Shown: positions 9,853 to 22,279 of the stretch, piece after piece
How positions within the stretch are numbered: position 1 is the first letter of the stretch
How the letters are laid out: every line of letters starts with the position of its first letter
NCBI GenBank assembly: GCA_951799425.1
Contig: OX637397.1
Span: 3,959,001 to 4,023,000 of the forward strand
DNA from: Ilex aquifolium
Lineage: Eukaryota > Streptophyta > Magnoliopsida > Aquifoliales > Aquifoliaceae
Direction: 5' to 3'
Length of the DNA stretch: 64,000 nt
The notes under the pieces: model-generated
What the model was told of the DNA's origin: nothing
What the model saw: only the letters and a program-made list of their open reading frames with translations
The model's database searches: none
Made by a program: the position numbers and the translations under genes

Positions 9853-12800
9853 ATGGCAGACGAAAAGATTGGAATTGCCAAGGATGTTACTGAAGTACGT
9901 CTGTGTCTACTTTCTTTTGTCTTTTTACAAAAAATTATTTCTTAAGCAGCTTGGTTTGATCAGTCTTTCATCTTTGTTACTTTGATATACAGTTGATTGG
10001 TAAAACCCCATTGGTATTTCTCAACCATGTTGTGGATGGTTGCGTTGCACGTATTGCGGCCAAGCTTGAAATGATGGAGCCATGCTCTAGTGTTAAAGAC
10101 AGGTATTTATTGAGGTTCCTTGTGGATTTATATAAGACTAGTGTGTGGAGTTTTCTTTGTTGTCATAGCTGACTGAGGGATGCTATCTATCCGCCAATAG
10201 ACCTGGCTTTTAGTCAAGATCTGCTCATATGCTGGGTTAGGATGGCAAATTGTGTGTTTGACGCATTGGTTGTAATCACACTTACACTTCCAAGAACTGG
10301 GTCTGCACTTTTGGTTGAATTTTGAAAATAATTTGCTTATATGTCTTAAATTTTGATGAGCAGGATTGGCTATAGTATGATTGCAGATGCTGAGGAAAAG
10401 GGCCTTATCAAACCAGGAGAGGTAAGTAATTGTTATTGGTATGATGTGATATGTGTATATTCTCAAATTTTAGTGTTCATGTGGCTTACTAGATCTTATT
10501 TTGGGTCTATGTTGAGAAAATTGTTTAGTTATACTCATAGCCAATGTGTCCATTAGGATATATTTTTGACATGAACGCACACACATATATATCAAGAAGT
10601 GTACATTGCAAATGTTATTGATGCTTTAGTGATGGAATCCATGTAATTAGCAGTGCTCTAAATGGATCGGGTTTGGTTTGGAACCTTTTGGCGCTGACCA
10701 TGACTTTGTTCTGATTACCATCCATCATATATTGGCAGAATCCTTTATTAGCTGACAAAACAAATGAATCAAACATTTTTTTGTCAACTGTTGCTGCAGA
10801 GTGTCCTCATTGAGCCAACGAGTGGTAACACTGGCATAGGCTTGGCATTCATGGCAGCAGCTAGGGGTTACAAACTTATCATTACAATGCCAGCTTCGAT
10901 GAGTCTTGAAAGAAGAATTATTCTCCTTGCTTTTGGTGCTGAGTTGGTGCTCACAGATCCAGCTAAGGGAATGGTAGGTGCGGTTCAAAAAGCAGAAGAG
11001 ATATTGGCTAAGACACCCAATGCCTATATACTTCAGCAGTTTGAAAACCCTGCCAACCCAAAGGTATGCCCGTCAAGTAACTGTTTTTGAGGTTTGGCTG
11101 ACGTGATTTCTAATTGGAAATGTTATGTTAATTATTCTTATTGTACATGCAGATACATTATGAAACCACTGGACCAGAGATCTGGAAAGGCTCAAATGGG
11201 AAAATTGATGCATTTGTTTCTGGTATTGGTACGGGGGGTACGATAACCGGAGCAGGCCAATTCCTTAAAGAGCAGAATCCTGACATAAAGGTTAGGTTGA
11301 CTTTTGATTTGAATAGCAAATCTGACTTACACCATTTCTTGTGTTTGTTTCTGATTAATTGCGATTGATAATTCGTGTCTGGTACAGCATTAACTGTAAT
11401 TTTATGTCTGTAAATATTCTTATTCTGCTGTTCTGATTTGGGTTTCAATATTAGCTGTATGGTGTGGAACCAGCTGAAAGTCCTGTTTTAACTGGAGGAA
11501 AGCCTGGTGAGTTTTTCTTGAATAACTTGGCACCTTTCTTTTCTGTCTTCTTATTTCACGGAAATCACCTTGGTGTGTTCTTTCAAATTCTTGTTTATGC
11601 TTTAGTTTAACCAAAAGAAAAGTCTTTCTTTGGTGGTTTTTTAGTCATTATATCTATTCATGGAACCTGTGATGATCTAATGGTTCTTACTCGTGAGATC
11701 CTTGGGCTCATTTTATTGAATCATCGTGGTTCGACTATGAATTTGAGGTTTAATGGATTAATAGGGTTTAACAAGAGGATTCCTATCAATAATAAAGAAA
11801 AAAAAATAAGAAAAGCCACATTACTCACAAAAGCAAATCAAAGAAGAAGAAATGGGGGAAGAAAGGATTCAAGACACCCGTAAGGATCAAGATAAAGAAG
11901 AGAGCCAACTTGATATTTTGGTATTATAGCCACAAAGAAGAACTTTCAGATTTTTCTTACTTCCTAAGAGAAGATTAAATTGGAGATTTAGAAGTTTCAA
12001 ACTTTCTATTACATATCAGTTGCAATTAGTATTTGGGTGCTTTTGTTTGAGTTGTACGAGATGAAAGTCTTATATAAGGTTTTCAGAGGCATAGTTGTCA
12101 AATCGTGTATCAGAAGGCGTATCGTTTTTCAAAAATAGTGTATTGTATCGTATTGTGTATCGTAAGATACGTGCAATTTTAATTTTTAAATAATTATTAA
12201 TAAAATTTCTATATATACTTTTGTAAAAAAGTCATAGACTCATAATAACATAGCATTTCATTAATATTCCACCAACTATTCAAATTTTCAACATAGTTCA
12301 ATAATATCAAAATGTAAAAACCTTTAATTCAAACTTCTAACATCAACTGCTGGAACAACCTTAATATTAATTAAGAATTTTGAATTCAATTGAACAACAT
12401 TAACATTAGATTTTTTTTTTTGTTTGTTTAAACCATAACTATTGGAATGACATTATTTCACTGGCTAGTGATTCAAAAATAAGTTTTAGGGTAAAACGAT
12501 GTCATTTTAGCCCTAAAAAAAAAAAAATTAGAATCTTCATGTATCGGACGTATTGTATCGTGTATCGTACGATACGGTACAAAAACGATATAAAGACACG
12601 ATACGGATCATAATTCAAGTGTATCGTGACGGATCGTACGATACTAATAATTATGCTCAGAGAGGGAGTCCCACCTATTTCAATGAAGTCTATAATTGGT
12701 TTGAAGAATGTCTCAAGATTCAGGTGATTGCGGATGATATAACTAGAAAATAAGTGTCTCCTCATGCCAACTATTTTACTGTCTAGGAGGAATTACACTT

Positions 12801-15487
12801 GTTTTTAAGTTCAAGACTTCAAGTGGCTATGGGATTTGATACAACTTTTTACTATTGTCCGACCGTTGAAGCATGTTTTATGCTTTACAGTTTTTCCCTG
12901 CCTAACATCAACATGTTTTTCTTTGCCTAACATTATCATCTTTTGCAATTAGATTGTCAGTGATTCTATCCAAACATCAATTGCATAGTCTCTTAATATT
13001 ATTGATGTTTTATGCTACCTTCTTATGCCAGATTGAAGCTCTTGGGCATGCATGTCTACCCGGTGGTCTTTGCATGTTTATAGGGACCGCACATTTAGTC
13101 CTAGTACTGCATTAGGTAGATGACCTACCGACCAAATATAAAGAACCTTATTTGAATTAAATGTTCTAGTAATTTGCCATCATATCCAAAACAAGAGAAA
13201 ATGCAGTAAAAGGTCACATGCTTTCATATATGTGATTATATGGCCACGGTTTTAGTTAGGGTCCTTTTCCTAAGTAAGTTGCCTCCTTCAAGTTTGTGGG
13301 TGTCACATTATATTTTATCATCTGCAGGACAATTTTGACCATTGCTGGTTGTTATATTTGATTCGAGTTAACACAATACTGCTTTCACATGGGTTTAATG
13401 GTTTTTTGGGTGCTTAAAATTCCAATTAATTTATGAAAAGAATGTTAAGCCAATATATATATATATATATATAATGCTATATGCTCCTATTTATGTATTT
13501 CCCTTAAATTTCTACGTGAGGATGTCTTTTATTAAATATATCATCTATTTTTACTTTGCACGGGAAATTTAAGTTGATGAATTGCATTTATGTGATGCCC
13601 AAGGTCCACATAAGATCCAGGGAATTGGTGCTGGTTTTGTTCCTGGTGTTTTGCAAGTCGATATCATTGATGAAGTTATTCAGGTAAGACCTAAAAGTTT
13701 CTAATTATCCATTCCTGTTTATTGGTTATTAATTACACTCCTAAGTGGATCTATGTAATATTTTTATGTGTGCGTGTGCAGGTGTTACTGTTTATTTATA
13801 AACTTTTATCGGTCTATTAATTACCTTTGGCTGCTCCGTTTGTTTTTTTTGTCTGTTAAGCATCATGTTTGTGTGGTTTCTCAGGTTTCAAGTGATGAAG
13901 CCATAGAAACTGCAAAGCTCCTTGCACTGAAAGAAGGTTTGCTGGTAAGTTCACAATCTTCTTGAGTGTAACACTGGTGTTTTCTGAGATCTGACAGGGT
14001 TTCCATCATGCCACTATTTATAATTCTGTCCTGCACATTTCCTATTTCTTCTTTTCAGTTTTGATAATGGAAATATCTATTGCAGGTGGGGATATCATCT
14101 GGTGCTGCAGCTGCAGCTGCTATTAGGATTGCAAAGAAGCCTGAAAATGCTGGAAAACTTATTGTTGTAAGTTTGTTCTTTCCTTCTAATTGGAATTAAT
14201 ATAGCAAATGAGAAATTTATTGTAGAACATGGTCTGAGACCGTGGGAAAGATATGGTGGCCTATGATTTTGATAGAAGATACATTACTTTAGGCAGGAAT
14301 GAGTGGCAAAAGGATCGGCATTGCTGAACCAAAAGTAGATTTTCTTTTTTTGATCAGGCAAAAGTAAATATTTCATTTAAGTAGGAAAAACCAAATTACA
14401 ATTAAGTCAAGATAGAAGCCTTAAGCTTGGGTGGGGGAGAACCTACCCAACTCAGCAGAAATGAGTTGTTCATAGCAGTGGCTGCCACCCGGTGAGCAGC
14501 CTTGTTACTGGCTCTAGGCTTGTGTAGAAAGCTAAAGTTATGTAACCTAGCATAGTATCTGATATCTTCCACAAAAACATTAATTTCCCATGGGGGAGCA
14601 TCCTCAGTGGAGCTCAGTTTGATAATGTTGAAGCAGTCATTCATGATTGTGATATTTGCCAAAAGTAGATGGATTATTGCCTTTTTGCATTGTGAATCGA
14701 TCTTGTATTACTGGTGGCATGATGTTGCATATGAACCATCTGATTGTCCAGAAATGTCTAGGTGTTTGGTAATCTGACTGATGTACAAAGGACAGAGTTG
14801 GGGTCAGTCCATTCTGTCCTTAGCCCCTGTGCGCGAGAATGGGCAAATGGAGCTGTAGAACTGTATTAGGGGTTTTATTTACACTCTAATCCTGAAGGCA
14901 ATACTTACCTAATTATCTTTGGATTTTACATATAGGAAAGATTTTTTAGGTACTTTAAGCTGATTATACTGATTCTACTGAACTTCACGTATATCCAAAG
15001 CTAGTTTGTGGATGAACATGAAGAAGCAATTGCTAGAAGGCAAATCCCAAATCTCAGCTTTTATAAGTTTCAGGGTAGAATTTGATTATAAAGGCCAGTT
15101 TGGTCACTAAAAAACGGCAATTTTCGAGAGAAACTACTCCCCTCCCTAACCAACAGCACTTTTTGAGTGCATCTGGTGCACATTCGGTCAATTTGGGGTG
15201 AAAATCCTTTTTGTTCCATTTTGGTCCAGAACACCAAGGAGGGTTAGGTGGACGATTTTAAAGTTTAGGGAGATGATGTTATTGGACCAAACAACGGGGG
15301 ATGAAAAATATCGAACCCTATTATAGATTACCTTTCTTGTACTTAGAATTTTCACCTTTGTTTATCTTGCCCGTTTGTCTGTGTAATTATGCAGGTGGTT
15401 TTTCCAAGCTTTGGAGAGCGGTATCTATCCTCTGTCCTGTTTGAATCAGTGAGACGGGAGGCAGAGAACATGACTTTTGAAACCTGA
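9853..15487 (+). CDS. Cysteine synthase, O-acetylserine (thiol)lyase, cytosolic type
   Basis: Ten coding exons join in frame: 9853-9894, 9993-10102, 10364-10421, 10800-11063, 11153-11290, 11455-11506, 13604-13683, 13885-13944, 14086-14166 and 15395-15487, giving 325 residues, the usual length for the cytosolic enzyme. It makes cysteine from O-acetylserine and sulfide with pyridoxal phosphate (PLP). K49 in PCSSVKDR should hold PLP; TSGNTG (77-82) is the substrate loop; GTGGT (184-188) binds the PLP phosphate; ISSGA near 271-275 faces the PLP ring nitrogen. There is no transit peptide, so a cytosolic place is expected. The C-terminus [13 protein letters not shown] follows cytosolic OAS-TL A rather than the cyanoalanine synthases or cysteine desulfhydrases. 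Introns 6 (2.1 kb) and 9 (1.2 kb) are enlarged by transposon insertions. Confidence 0.93.
12089..12656. mobile_element. GTATCGTACGATAC-rich DNA element in intron 6
   Basis: A 568-bp stretch inside intron 6 of the cysteine synthase gene is bounded by TCAGAG on both sides (12083-12088 and 12657-12662). Its ends are imperfect inverted repeats: GCATAGTTGTCAAATCGT on the left and, reverse-complemented, GCATAATTATTAGTATCGT on the right. Both ends are packed with variants of GTATCGTACGATAC in direct and inverted order, while the middle is plain AT-rich DNA. It codes for nothing that I can recognise. The 6-bp flank repeat does not settle the superfamily. Confidence 0.55.
14341..14658 (-). mobile_element. 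5'-truncated LINE in intron 9 (RNase H end)
   Basis: The insertion is flanked by an exact 12-bp duplication, CCAAAAGTAGAT (14329-14340 and 14659-14670). On the minus strand it reads into a protein fragment of 86 residues with [30 protein letters not shown] and [12 protein letters not shown]. These are hallmarks of the C-terminal RNase H-like domain of plant LINE polyproteins. A T-rich run at 14341-14353 is the reverse complement of its poly(A) tail. The rest of the element is missing, as is usual for 5'-truncated target-primed insertions. It lies antisense to the host gene. Confidence 0.85.
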
Positions 15488-15799
15488 GTCGTTTCCTTGT
15501 CTCAAAAAAAAACAAAAAAATGGTGAAATACCATTTTCAACGGTTTAGTTGTGCGGTTTCGTGCAGGAGTACTTTGGTTCTTACTGGATGTCTCATAAGG
15601 TTGTTTAGAACAACATGATGTCTTTGCTTTGTTGCTGAACTTACTACCCTAAGATTTGTACTGGAACTGGTGATCTGAGGAGAATATTTCCAATGCTTTT
15701 GTTCTATTCATTGTATGAATTGAGGGTTCTTTTGTGGCCTCTCTTTGAAGCAATTTCTCAAAATTTAGCTCCACACAGATGTGATTTTCTTAACATGAT

Positions 15800-16040
15800 T
15801 GAGGATATTAGATATTAGACACTTAGCTAGGTTATACAACTTTAGCTTCTTACATAAGCCTAGAGCCTCCATTAAGGCAGCTCACTAGGTCGCAGTCACA
15901 ATGCTAAACAATTCACTCTTGTTAAATTGGTTAGGCTCCCCCTCCCCCCAGCTTTCGGTTTTACTTTTAACTGATTGTAACCTCAACTTTCTTACTTAAT
16001 GATATAATCTTTGTTTGCGTTGATCCAAAAAAAAAAAAAA
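15800..16040 (+). mobile_element. 5'-truncated LINE just downstream of cysteine synthase
   Basis: On the plus strand one reads [16 protein letters not shown], then after one TAG stop an NNSLLLNWLGSP stretch, closely matching the LINE fragment at 14341-14658. The reading stops at TAA and a 3' tail ends in a run of about 15 A (16026-16040). AACATGAT precedes the element (15792-15799) and AACATGAT follows the tail (16040-16047), a likely target duplication. It lies about 310 bp beyond the cysteine synthase stop codon, so it may overlap or follow the 3' UTR. Confidence 0.78.
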
Positions 16041-16078
16041 ACATGATATTCACTGTTGTTCCCAGTGATTTATACAAT

Positions 16079-16335
16079 GGGAAAGGATACGGACCGTACC
16101 GAAAATTATAATTTTTTAATATTAAGTTTTAACTTTTTTGAGGTATAAATTATAATTTAAAAGACATATTCGCTCATGAAAGGTTGAGATCGATACCGAG
16201 AGTTCATGATTGATCATGAGTGTCTGCGATTGATCATGTCTTCTTTAAAACAGTTATAATTTCTTTTTTTAAAATTATAATTTTACTATAAAAAATAATA
16301 ATCGACAGTATCAGTATCGAAGTAATTCCTTTCTT
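16079..16335. repeat. TGATCGATCA-type repeat, third copy
   Basis: It starts GGGAAAGGATACGGACCGTA and ends near TATCGAAGTAATTCCTTTC, roughly inverted. Inside are diverged palindromes (CATGATTGATCATG) and repeated TTATAATTT motifs. This matches the element at 6140-6446 in layout. The target duplication is not clear, so the ends are approximate. Confidence 0.5.
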
Positions 16336-17815
16336 GTCATGGCAATTATTTCTGTGGAACAGAAAGTAGAATTGCCCAATACTTGGCTCATAAAGTAATT
16401 TGCAAATGACCAATTATCTGTCATTCCACAAATGCTTGTCTTTAACATCTTCTATGCATCCATTTTCTGGTCCAATCAGCATGGCTAATGTCCGATGCTC
16501 GTGATTTGTAAGTGGTTTATGCATCTAAGTTTGTCTTATTGTCTTCGAGATCGCATAGGATTGGACGATGAGACATTTCTCCATTATGAAAAATAGAAAA
16601 AGATGACTTAGTTGGGATTATATAATTGGCCCAAGTTAAAAGTTTTTATAATTGTTGCTTTTGATTGAAAGCATGCAGCAAACCTAAGTTTGTATATCAT
16701 GTGGGTTTCAATGATCAAAAATTTATTTCGTAACTGTTGAAATGACCGAAACATTTGTGTTTTTAAGGATACCGAAATAAATCAATAATTAAATTGAAAT
16801 TTTAATATCTATATAATAAAGCAGCTAGGTGTTTCAAATTTTATCCCATATATATTCCCCCCCCCCCCCCCCTCCCTCCCTCCCAAAACCATCTCATCAC
16901 CTATTTCTATCACATGTTTAATTATTTAATATTTGATTAATTTGTAATTTAACATAATTTTTATTTCAGACATTATCCGTACACTATAATATACACATGT
17001 TGAGAAAATTTATCGAATTACGTATTTTTGTCGATATTTTTTAAAAAATAATGGGTAAAAATAAATTTTAAATGATGTAATCAAATAAATGAAGGAAAGA
17101 AAAATTATTATTTAATACAGTGGAATCGATTTTTTGGACGCTCAAATTTTATGTTTCATCGTCCCTTCAGGCACTGGTTATGACTAGTTATAAGATATTT
17201 CGGGATGTTTCCAAGTGTTACGAGATATTTTGACATTTTTTCCACCAATGTTTGGTGATGTGTCGAGGTTTTCAAGATGTTTTATATATTTTGACAAATA
17301 TTTTTAAATGTTTTAAAAATAAGTTTTTTAAATTTTTTTATGCGTTTTTATTCTATTTTCAAAACGTTTTCGAAATATTTTTATTTTTTAAGTGACCAAA
17401 ATAATGTACAAAAATAAAATTTTAATCCTCAGTGGATGCGTATTTCTTTATTTTTTGGCATTTTTGTCAACGCATAAGAGTGGAAATGATAGTCGTTATG
17501 CCCCTATCATACGATACATTTTGTTCCATTATTTTTCTTCTCAACTTAACTCAACAAAATTTTTATCGAATTAAAATTCATAACTTTTAAAGTTTTGGAC
17601 TACAACTTATTTTACAAGTGGTACTTCTGTTAGTAACCAGTGGTACTGCTGAGTCTGAAGCAAGTCACCGAGCTTGTGGACATGTCGGAGGAGAATTAAA
17701 GCAAGTGGGCTAAAATAGAATAACGAAAACATTTGGGCGGTATAATTTGACTCCTAATAACATTATTAAAATACAGAACAAGCCCCTGTTAATAGTTTAA
17801 TTGCCCTAATCTACC
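16336..17815. other. AT-rich spacer upstream of prefoldin 2
   Basis: No gene is seen. At 16857-16884 a C run is followed by CCCT repeats. From 16900 to 17580 the sequence is very AT-rich with ordinary homopolymer runs, and the short open frame at 17392-17574 has no family features. The prefoldin 2 promoter should lie in the last few hundred bases. Confidence 0.35.
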
Positions 17816-17927
17816 GCTTGTGTCGTCAATCTTCTGCTTCTCTCTCTCTCTCTTACTCACCTCTCCCTTTACAGCGCCGGCGATCACTGACCACCAAAGC
17901 GGCCATAGCAGCTCCGACGACTTCCAG

Positions 17928-19120
17928 GTAAGTCCTTTTTCCTACCTCTTTCTTTTCTAGTCAAAGCCCTAAGCCTGTACTCTCCATAGCCTGGCACCGA
18001 CCCAATCTATCACCGCCGGTGATGAGAGGCCAAAGCATGAAATGAGGCCCTAAGGACCTTCAAGCAATTAGGAATTAGTTTTGGGGAATCAAATTAGTAG
18101 AAACAACTGGAAAACAAGAAATAAGTTCGATTCACAATCTATTAGCTAGAAAAGATGTAGCAATACAAATGTGGGAATTTGAACCCCCTTGAAAACCTAA
18201 AAAAAAAAAAAAATTGAGTAAAGAGTTGTTGTTATAGGCATTTTACATGGGGTTTAGATGTGAATTTTGTCTTTGTAAATCATCTGTAAAAGTTCTGTAG
18301 TGTGCTGTACTTTGATAAAAAACATTATGGCCAAAATTCTTTTAGGGTTTTAAAGGAATAGAAAGATTGAAAGACAAATACTGGTTTTTGGGCTCTTTTC
18401 ATGCACTATATATATATTAGTTTTTAGTTATCAATCCATAAGGATTTTACCAAGTTCTATAAGGGTGTGTTGCCAAGGCATGGGTGTTATTTATCCTGCA
18501 GATGAAAGCTTCCTCTGAATGATATCTATGCTTCCTAAATCATTTGGGAACATTGATTTATTTTCGAGGAATCTGTGCTCCAGGAAGAGAGGGGGTGGAG
18601 ATGAGTAACTGTTCGTTGGGAAGTTCTAATCTTGGCATTTCTAACCCATAGCTATCTTGTTTGTCTCTCAGATATATGTAACATGGAGAATACCAGATAT
18701 CTTGTGAGCTCCAACATTAATTGACTTAATGGTTATAGTGAACAATCCATGTTTGTCTGTTGCAGTGATTCTTATACTTTTTTTCACCAACATAAACAAT
18801 CTTTCACCGAATCTGATAATGAGGACCCCTCGCGTGGCGGGGCACCCAAAAACAACCTTCTCTCTTGACAAAATTTTAGAAATCTGTCTATTTTGGAAAT
18901 AAGCATTACATGTAATACTCAAATTAAGTGACAGGATGCAGATTATTCCTTTATAATCTTGAGATACCGCAGTTTCTTTCATATTATTTGGCATAATTGC
19001 TGATGAATATTTGACCTCAAAGCATGTGGTTTGCATCAAGCATCATCCAGTAGCTGAACTATTCAGACTGTAGAAGCATGAGAATGGTAGTTGATATATT
19101 CTCCCATTTTATTCGACTAG
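17928..19120 (+). other. Leader intron of the prefoldin 2 gene
   Basis: A leader with TCTCTCTCTCTC at about 17840 runs to CTTCCAG/GTAAGT at 17927. The acceptor GACTAG lies at 19115-19120, four bases before the ATG at 19125. The intron is about 1.2 kb and entirely in the 5' UTR. The alternative, that the mRNA simply starts just before 19125, is less likely given the strong donor and CT-rich leader. Confidence 0.55.
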
Positions 19121-19124
19121 AATC

Positions 19125-19565
19125 ATGGCTGGCAAATTTGAAGGTGAAGAACCAATAAATGAGCAAGCGGTCGCCAACATGTATGGTGCCATGAGGGCAG
19201 AAATCGACCAAATTTACTCGAAAATTACTGAACTAGAGATGGAAGTTAGTGAGCACTCTTTGGTGATTAGTGCCATACAACCACTTGATCCATCAAGGCG
19301 TTGCTACCGGATGATTGGAGGTGTGCTGGTGGAGAGAACCATCAAAGAGGTCTTACCAGCTGTTCAACGCAATAAGGAGGGGCTTGAAGAGGTTATTGCT
19401 CGGCTTAATGAGGCCTTGGAAAAGAAGAAAAAAGAAATGAATGAATTTGAAGCTAAATACAAAATTAGGATCAGAAAAGCTGATGATGAAGTGATGAATG
19501 AGAGTGGCAGAAAGGAAGGGTCTGCACAGGGAGTCCTTGTCGGTCCTGCTGGTGCAAATGAATAG
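19125..19565 (+). CDS. PFD2: Prefoldin subunit 2
   Basis: The product is a 146-residue beta-class prefoldin subunit. Residues 12-45 (EQAVANMYGAMRAEIDQIYS onward) form the first coiled-coil helix, the middle (DPSRRCYRMIGGVLVERTIK, about 56-75) is the beta-hairpin core with the conserved CYRMIGGVLVER signature, and 76-118 form the second helix. Prefoldin is a cytosolic hexamer that carries unfolded actin and tubulin to the CCT chaperonin. In plants it also acts in the nucleus with DELLA proteins. Length and motif match the plant PFD2 group closely. The coding sequence has no intron. Confidence 0.93.
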   Translation: MAGKFEGEEPINEQAVANMYGAMRAEIDQIYSKITELEMEVSEHSLVISAIQPLDPSRRCYRMIGGVLVERTIKEVLPAVQRNKEGLEEVIARLNEALEKKKKEMNEFEAKYKIRIRKADDEVMNESGRKEGSAQGVLVGPAGANE

Positions 19566-21833
19566 ATCGATGTTGTGTTGTTTGAGTTCGTTTACATGTA
19601 ATTGTCTTCAATGTGGTTAATGAAGAGTATTTAGATTTCATTATGTTTATCTGGATTTTTGATTTAGGTGTTTGATACGATCAGAATCAGGCTCGAGTAT
19701 AGCAGATATGAATTCAAGTTTTTGTTTACAGATGGTTGAAAAACCAATATGATATGAGTGCATAGGCTTTGTATTGTTGAATCACTACATGTTTCTAGTT
19801 CAACTGGTGCACTATGGTCATCTTTTCATTTTGTGAATTTCTGTTATCATTTGATCAAATAGTAGAACCTGCAAGATATGATTTAGTAAGTTCAAGTAAG
19901 CAGTAAAAGAAAGCATCAAGAGCATGACCTCCGGTAATCCAGAGTTCTTAGGTTCAATTCCTTCTCACACTCACTTAAGGGTTAGTCATCCTTGTTCTTG
20001 AGACATGTTCTAATTCAGTTAAAGTCACGGTGGCAACAGCTGAATTTAAGGGAGTAGTCGGCGCAAATCTAGACACCCGGTAACAAAACAAAAAAAAGAA
20101 AACTTCAATGAACTGATAAACCAAAAATGGCCTTCACTTGTAGCAAAAAGAGTAGATACAGCCATATCATTGGTATTTTGCGTATATTCTCTGCCTGGGC
20201 TTTTTCCCTTAGGAAATGGTAGCACCTCAGGAGGCTGGGAGATTTTCAAATGTATACGCGACATTTTTTCATTCACTCAAACTAGAATAGAGAGTCAGTT
20301 ACACTCGACTCTCTAAATGTAAAGAGCTAAACAAAGTTATCTATTTTAGTTAGTTTAAATAAATAGTCAATTGGAGCTTGATTTTGAATAATTGATTCTC
20401 TAAAATAAAGAATTGAGTGAAAATAAAAAGTCTATTGTATATGCTTAGAAAACAGCTTTTTAAAATCAAAAAGAATAAAACTATGTTGCCCAAATTTATT
20501 TACCAAATTTTGTACTCTAAATAATCTGTCAAAATCTTTTACATTAATTTTTTGATAGAATTAGTAGATCCCATTGATCTAATCTTCATACTGATTTCAG
20601 ATATAAAATTCAGTAAATAATTTGGTACTGTTTTTGAAATTGTAATACTGAGGCGAAAGTGTACTTAGATATTTTGCAGATTTGAAAGAAAACCATTCCC
20701 AAGGAAGAAGCTAACCCAGGAAATTGAATGAGACAATGAAGTATCAGAGGCCAACAAAACTGAAACAAAGAGCTACAAGACACTGCACTGCTACAGAAGC
20801 AAACAAGTTTTCCAGATCATTCTATCTTTCTGTGACTTTTTTTTGAACAGTACTGTTTGAAGTAAATGAGTTTGTGAATGCTGTTTGTGACACTATTTTG
20901 TTAGTTTGCGATTATATAAAATTTAGTTACGACTCAAACAGATTAAGTATAACTCAATGAATCAGTTAGAATCAATCTTAAAATGATGGAGTTGATCCCA
21001 TGGCTTTAAGATAGATTAGGATACTTTTAGAATCGATCTCAAATTTTTGTATTTCATTGCATCATTATTAGGATTTGTTCAAATCATAACTTGAACCAAT
21101 TAAGTTAGTTATAATTTGTTTTTTAAATTTTTTGGTTCGATATGATAATATTTTTTTTAAGATAATATTTGAAATTAACTGTCAAATATGTTCGGATCAG
21201 TTTATACGCACTTCAATTAATTCTCTTTTCAGTCTAATCAAAGACATACCATCCATACGAGGGATAAATCTTTCATAACCTATTCTCAAAAAAATTACGA
21301 AAATTCAAATTTAAAACGTTTGAATTTGTAACTCGTTTTTATTACTACTTGAGAAGATACCACACATGTAATGAGATCATGTTTTAATTGAGATGGCACA
21401 TATAAGTACTGGTAGTCCCTCCAGAGAGGCACATGCTATGCCTTTCTTTTGAATTGTTTGCATTGAATTTTAATAGCTAGATTAAATTCTCCGAATTGAT
21501 TTACTATTTTCATAAAATATATAATTGATAACTCGAAGTTGCACATTATCGGTTACCTGTTGAAATATTTCTTGGATCCTCTTTTATCTGTCTCTTAATG
21601 GTTAAAAATATCATTTTAACTGCTCAACTTTCAATGTCAAATAAATCAACCAACACAATCTCTAATATCAAATAGCCCCATTAATTTACACTTATTCCTC
21701 TATTATTTTCTCTTTAATCACTCAAGTTTTAAGTTACATGATTAAAATAATTAATTATTTTTTAAAATGTAATATATTGTACAATCAATATTTAATTTTT
21801 TATATTGGCAAATGTTTATCGCCAAAAATCAAA
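19566..21833. other. Spacer between prefoldin 2 and the OVATE gene
   Basis: This holds the prefoldin 2 3' UTR and about 2 kb of AT-rich DNA. Around 21190-21290 a diverged copy of the SINE-like repeat occurs (GTCTAATCAAAGACATACCA, then GAGGGATAAATC). I see no gene; the minus-strand frame at 20046-20276 shows no family features. Confidence 0.4.
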
Positions 21834-21979
21834 GGAAAATATTATGTAACCCAAATTTGTATCCCAAATAAAGGAGGACCATTGAATGAGTGGGTCTTAT
21901 CAACTTTTTTAAATGCAACTCACTGATACAATGATCTCTTTTCATTTGGGATCCAAATTTGAGTTACATAGTATTACTC
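21834..21979. mobile_element. Fold-back MITE with 9-bp target duplication (copy 2)
   Basis: This 146-bp inverted repeat is flanked by an exact 9-bp duplication, AAAATCAAA (21825-21833 and 21980-21988). The arms read GTAACCCAAATTTGTATCCC and, on the right, the inverted form GTAACTCAAATTTGGATCCC. It shares its arms with the element at 7256-7427, so the two belong to one family. Confidence 0.75.
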
Positions 21980-22279
21980 AAAATCAAAAGAGATGTCAAA
22001 TGTTATATATCAAATTTAAATTTGAAGTTCTATATGACAATTTGACATAAATATAAAAAGAGAAGGAGAGGATTGAAAAAAGAACCGTTGGGGATGTGTA
22101 ACTAGAATTTGAGTTCGAGTTGCTCAATAAGTTAGAAAGTTACATCCATCGAGGCCTATACTTCCCACGCTTTCCTTGGTTGCCTGTCATCTAAGAAAAA
22201 AAACATATATCTTCTCGCCATTCTATGGATAACCCCCAAAAAGAGGACAGAAAAAAAAGGGGAGGAGAGAGAAAGAGAT

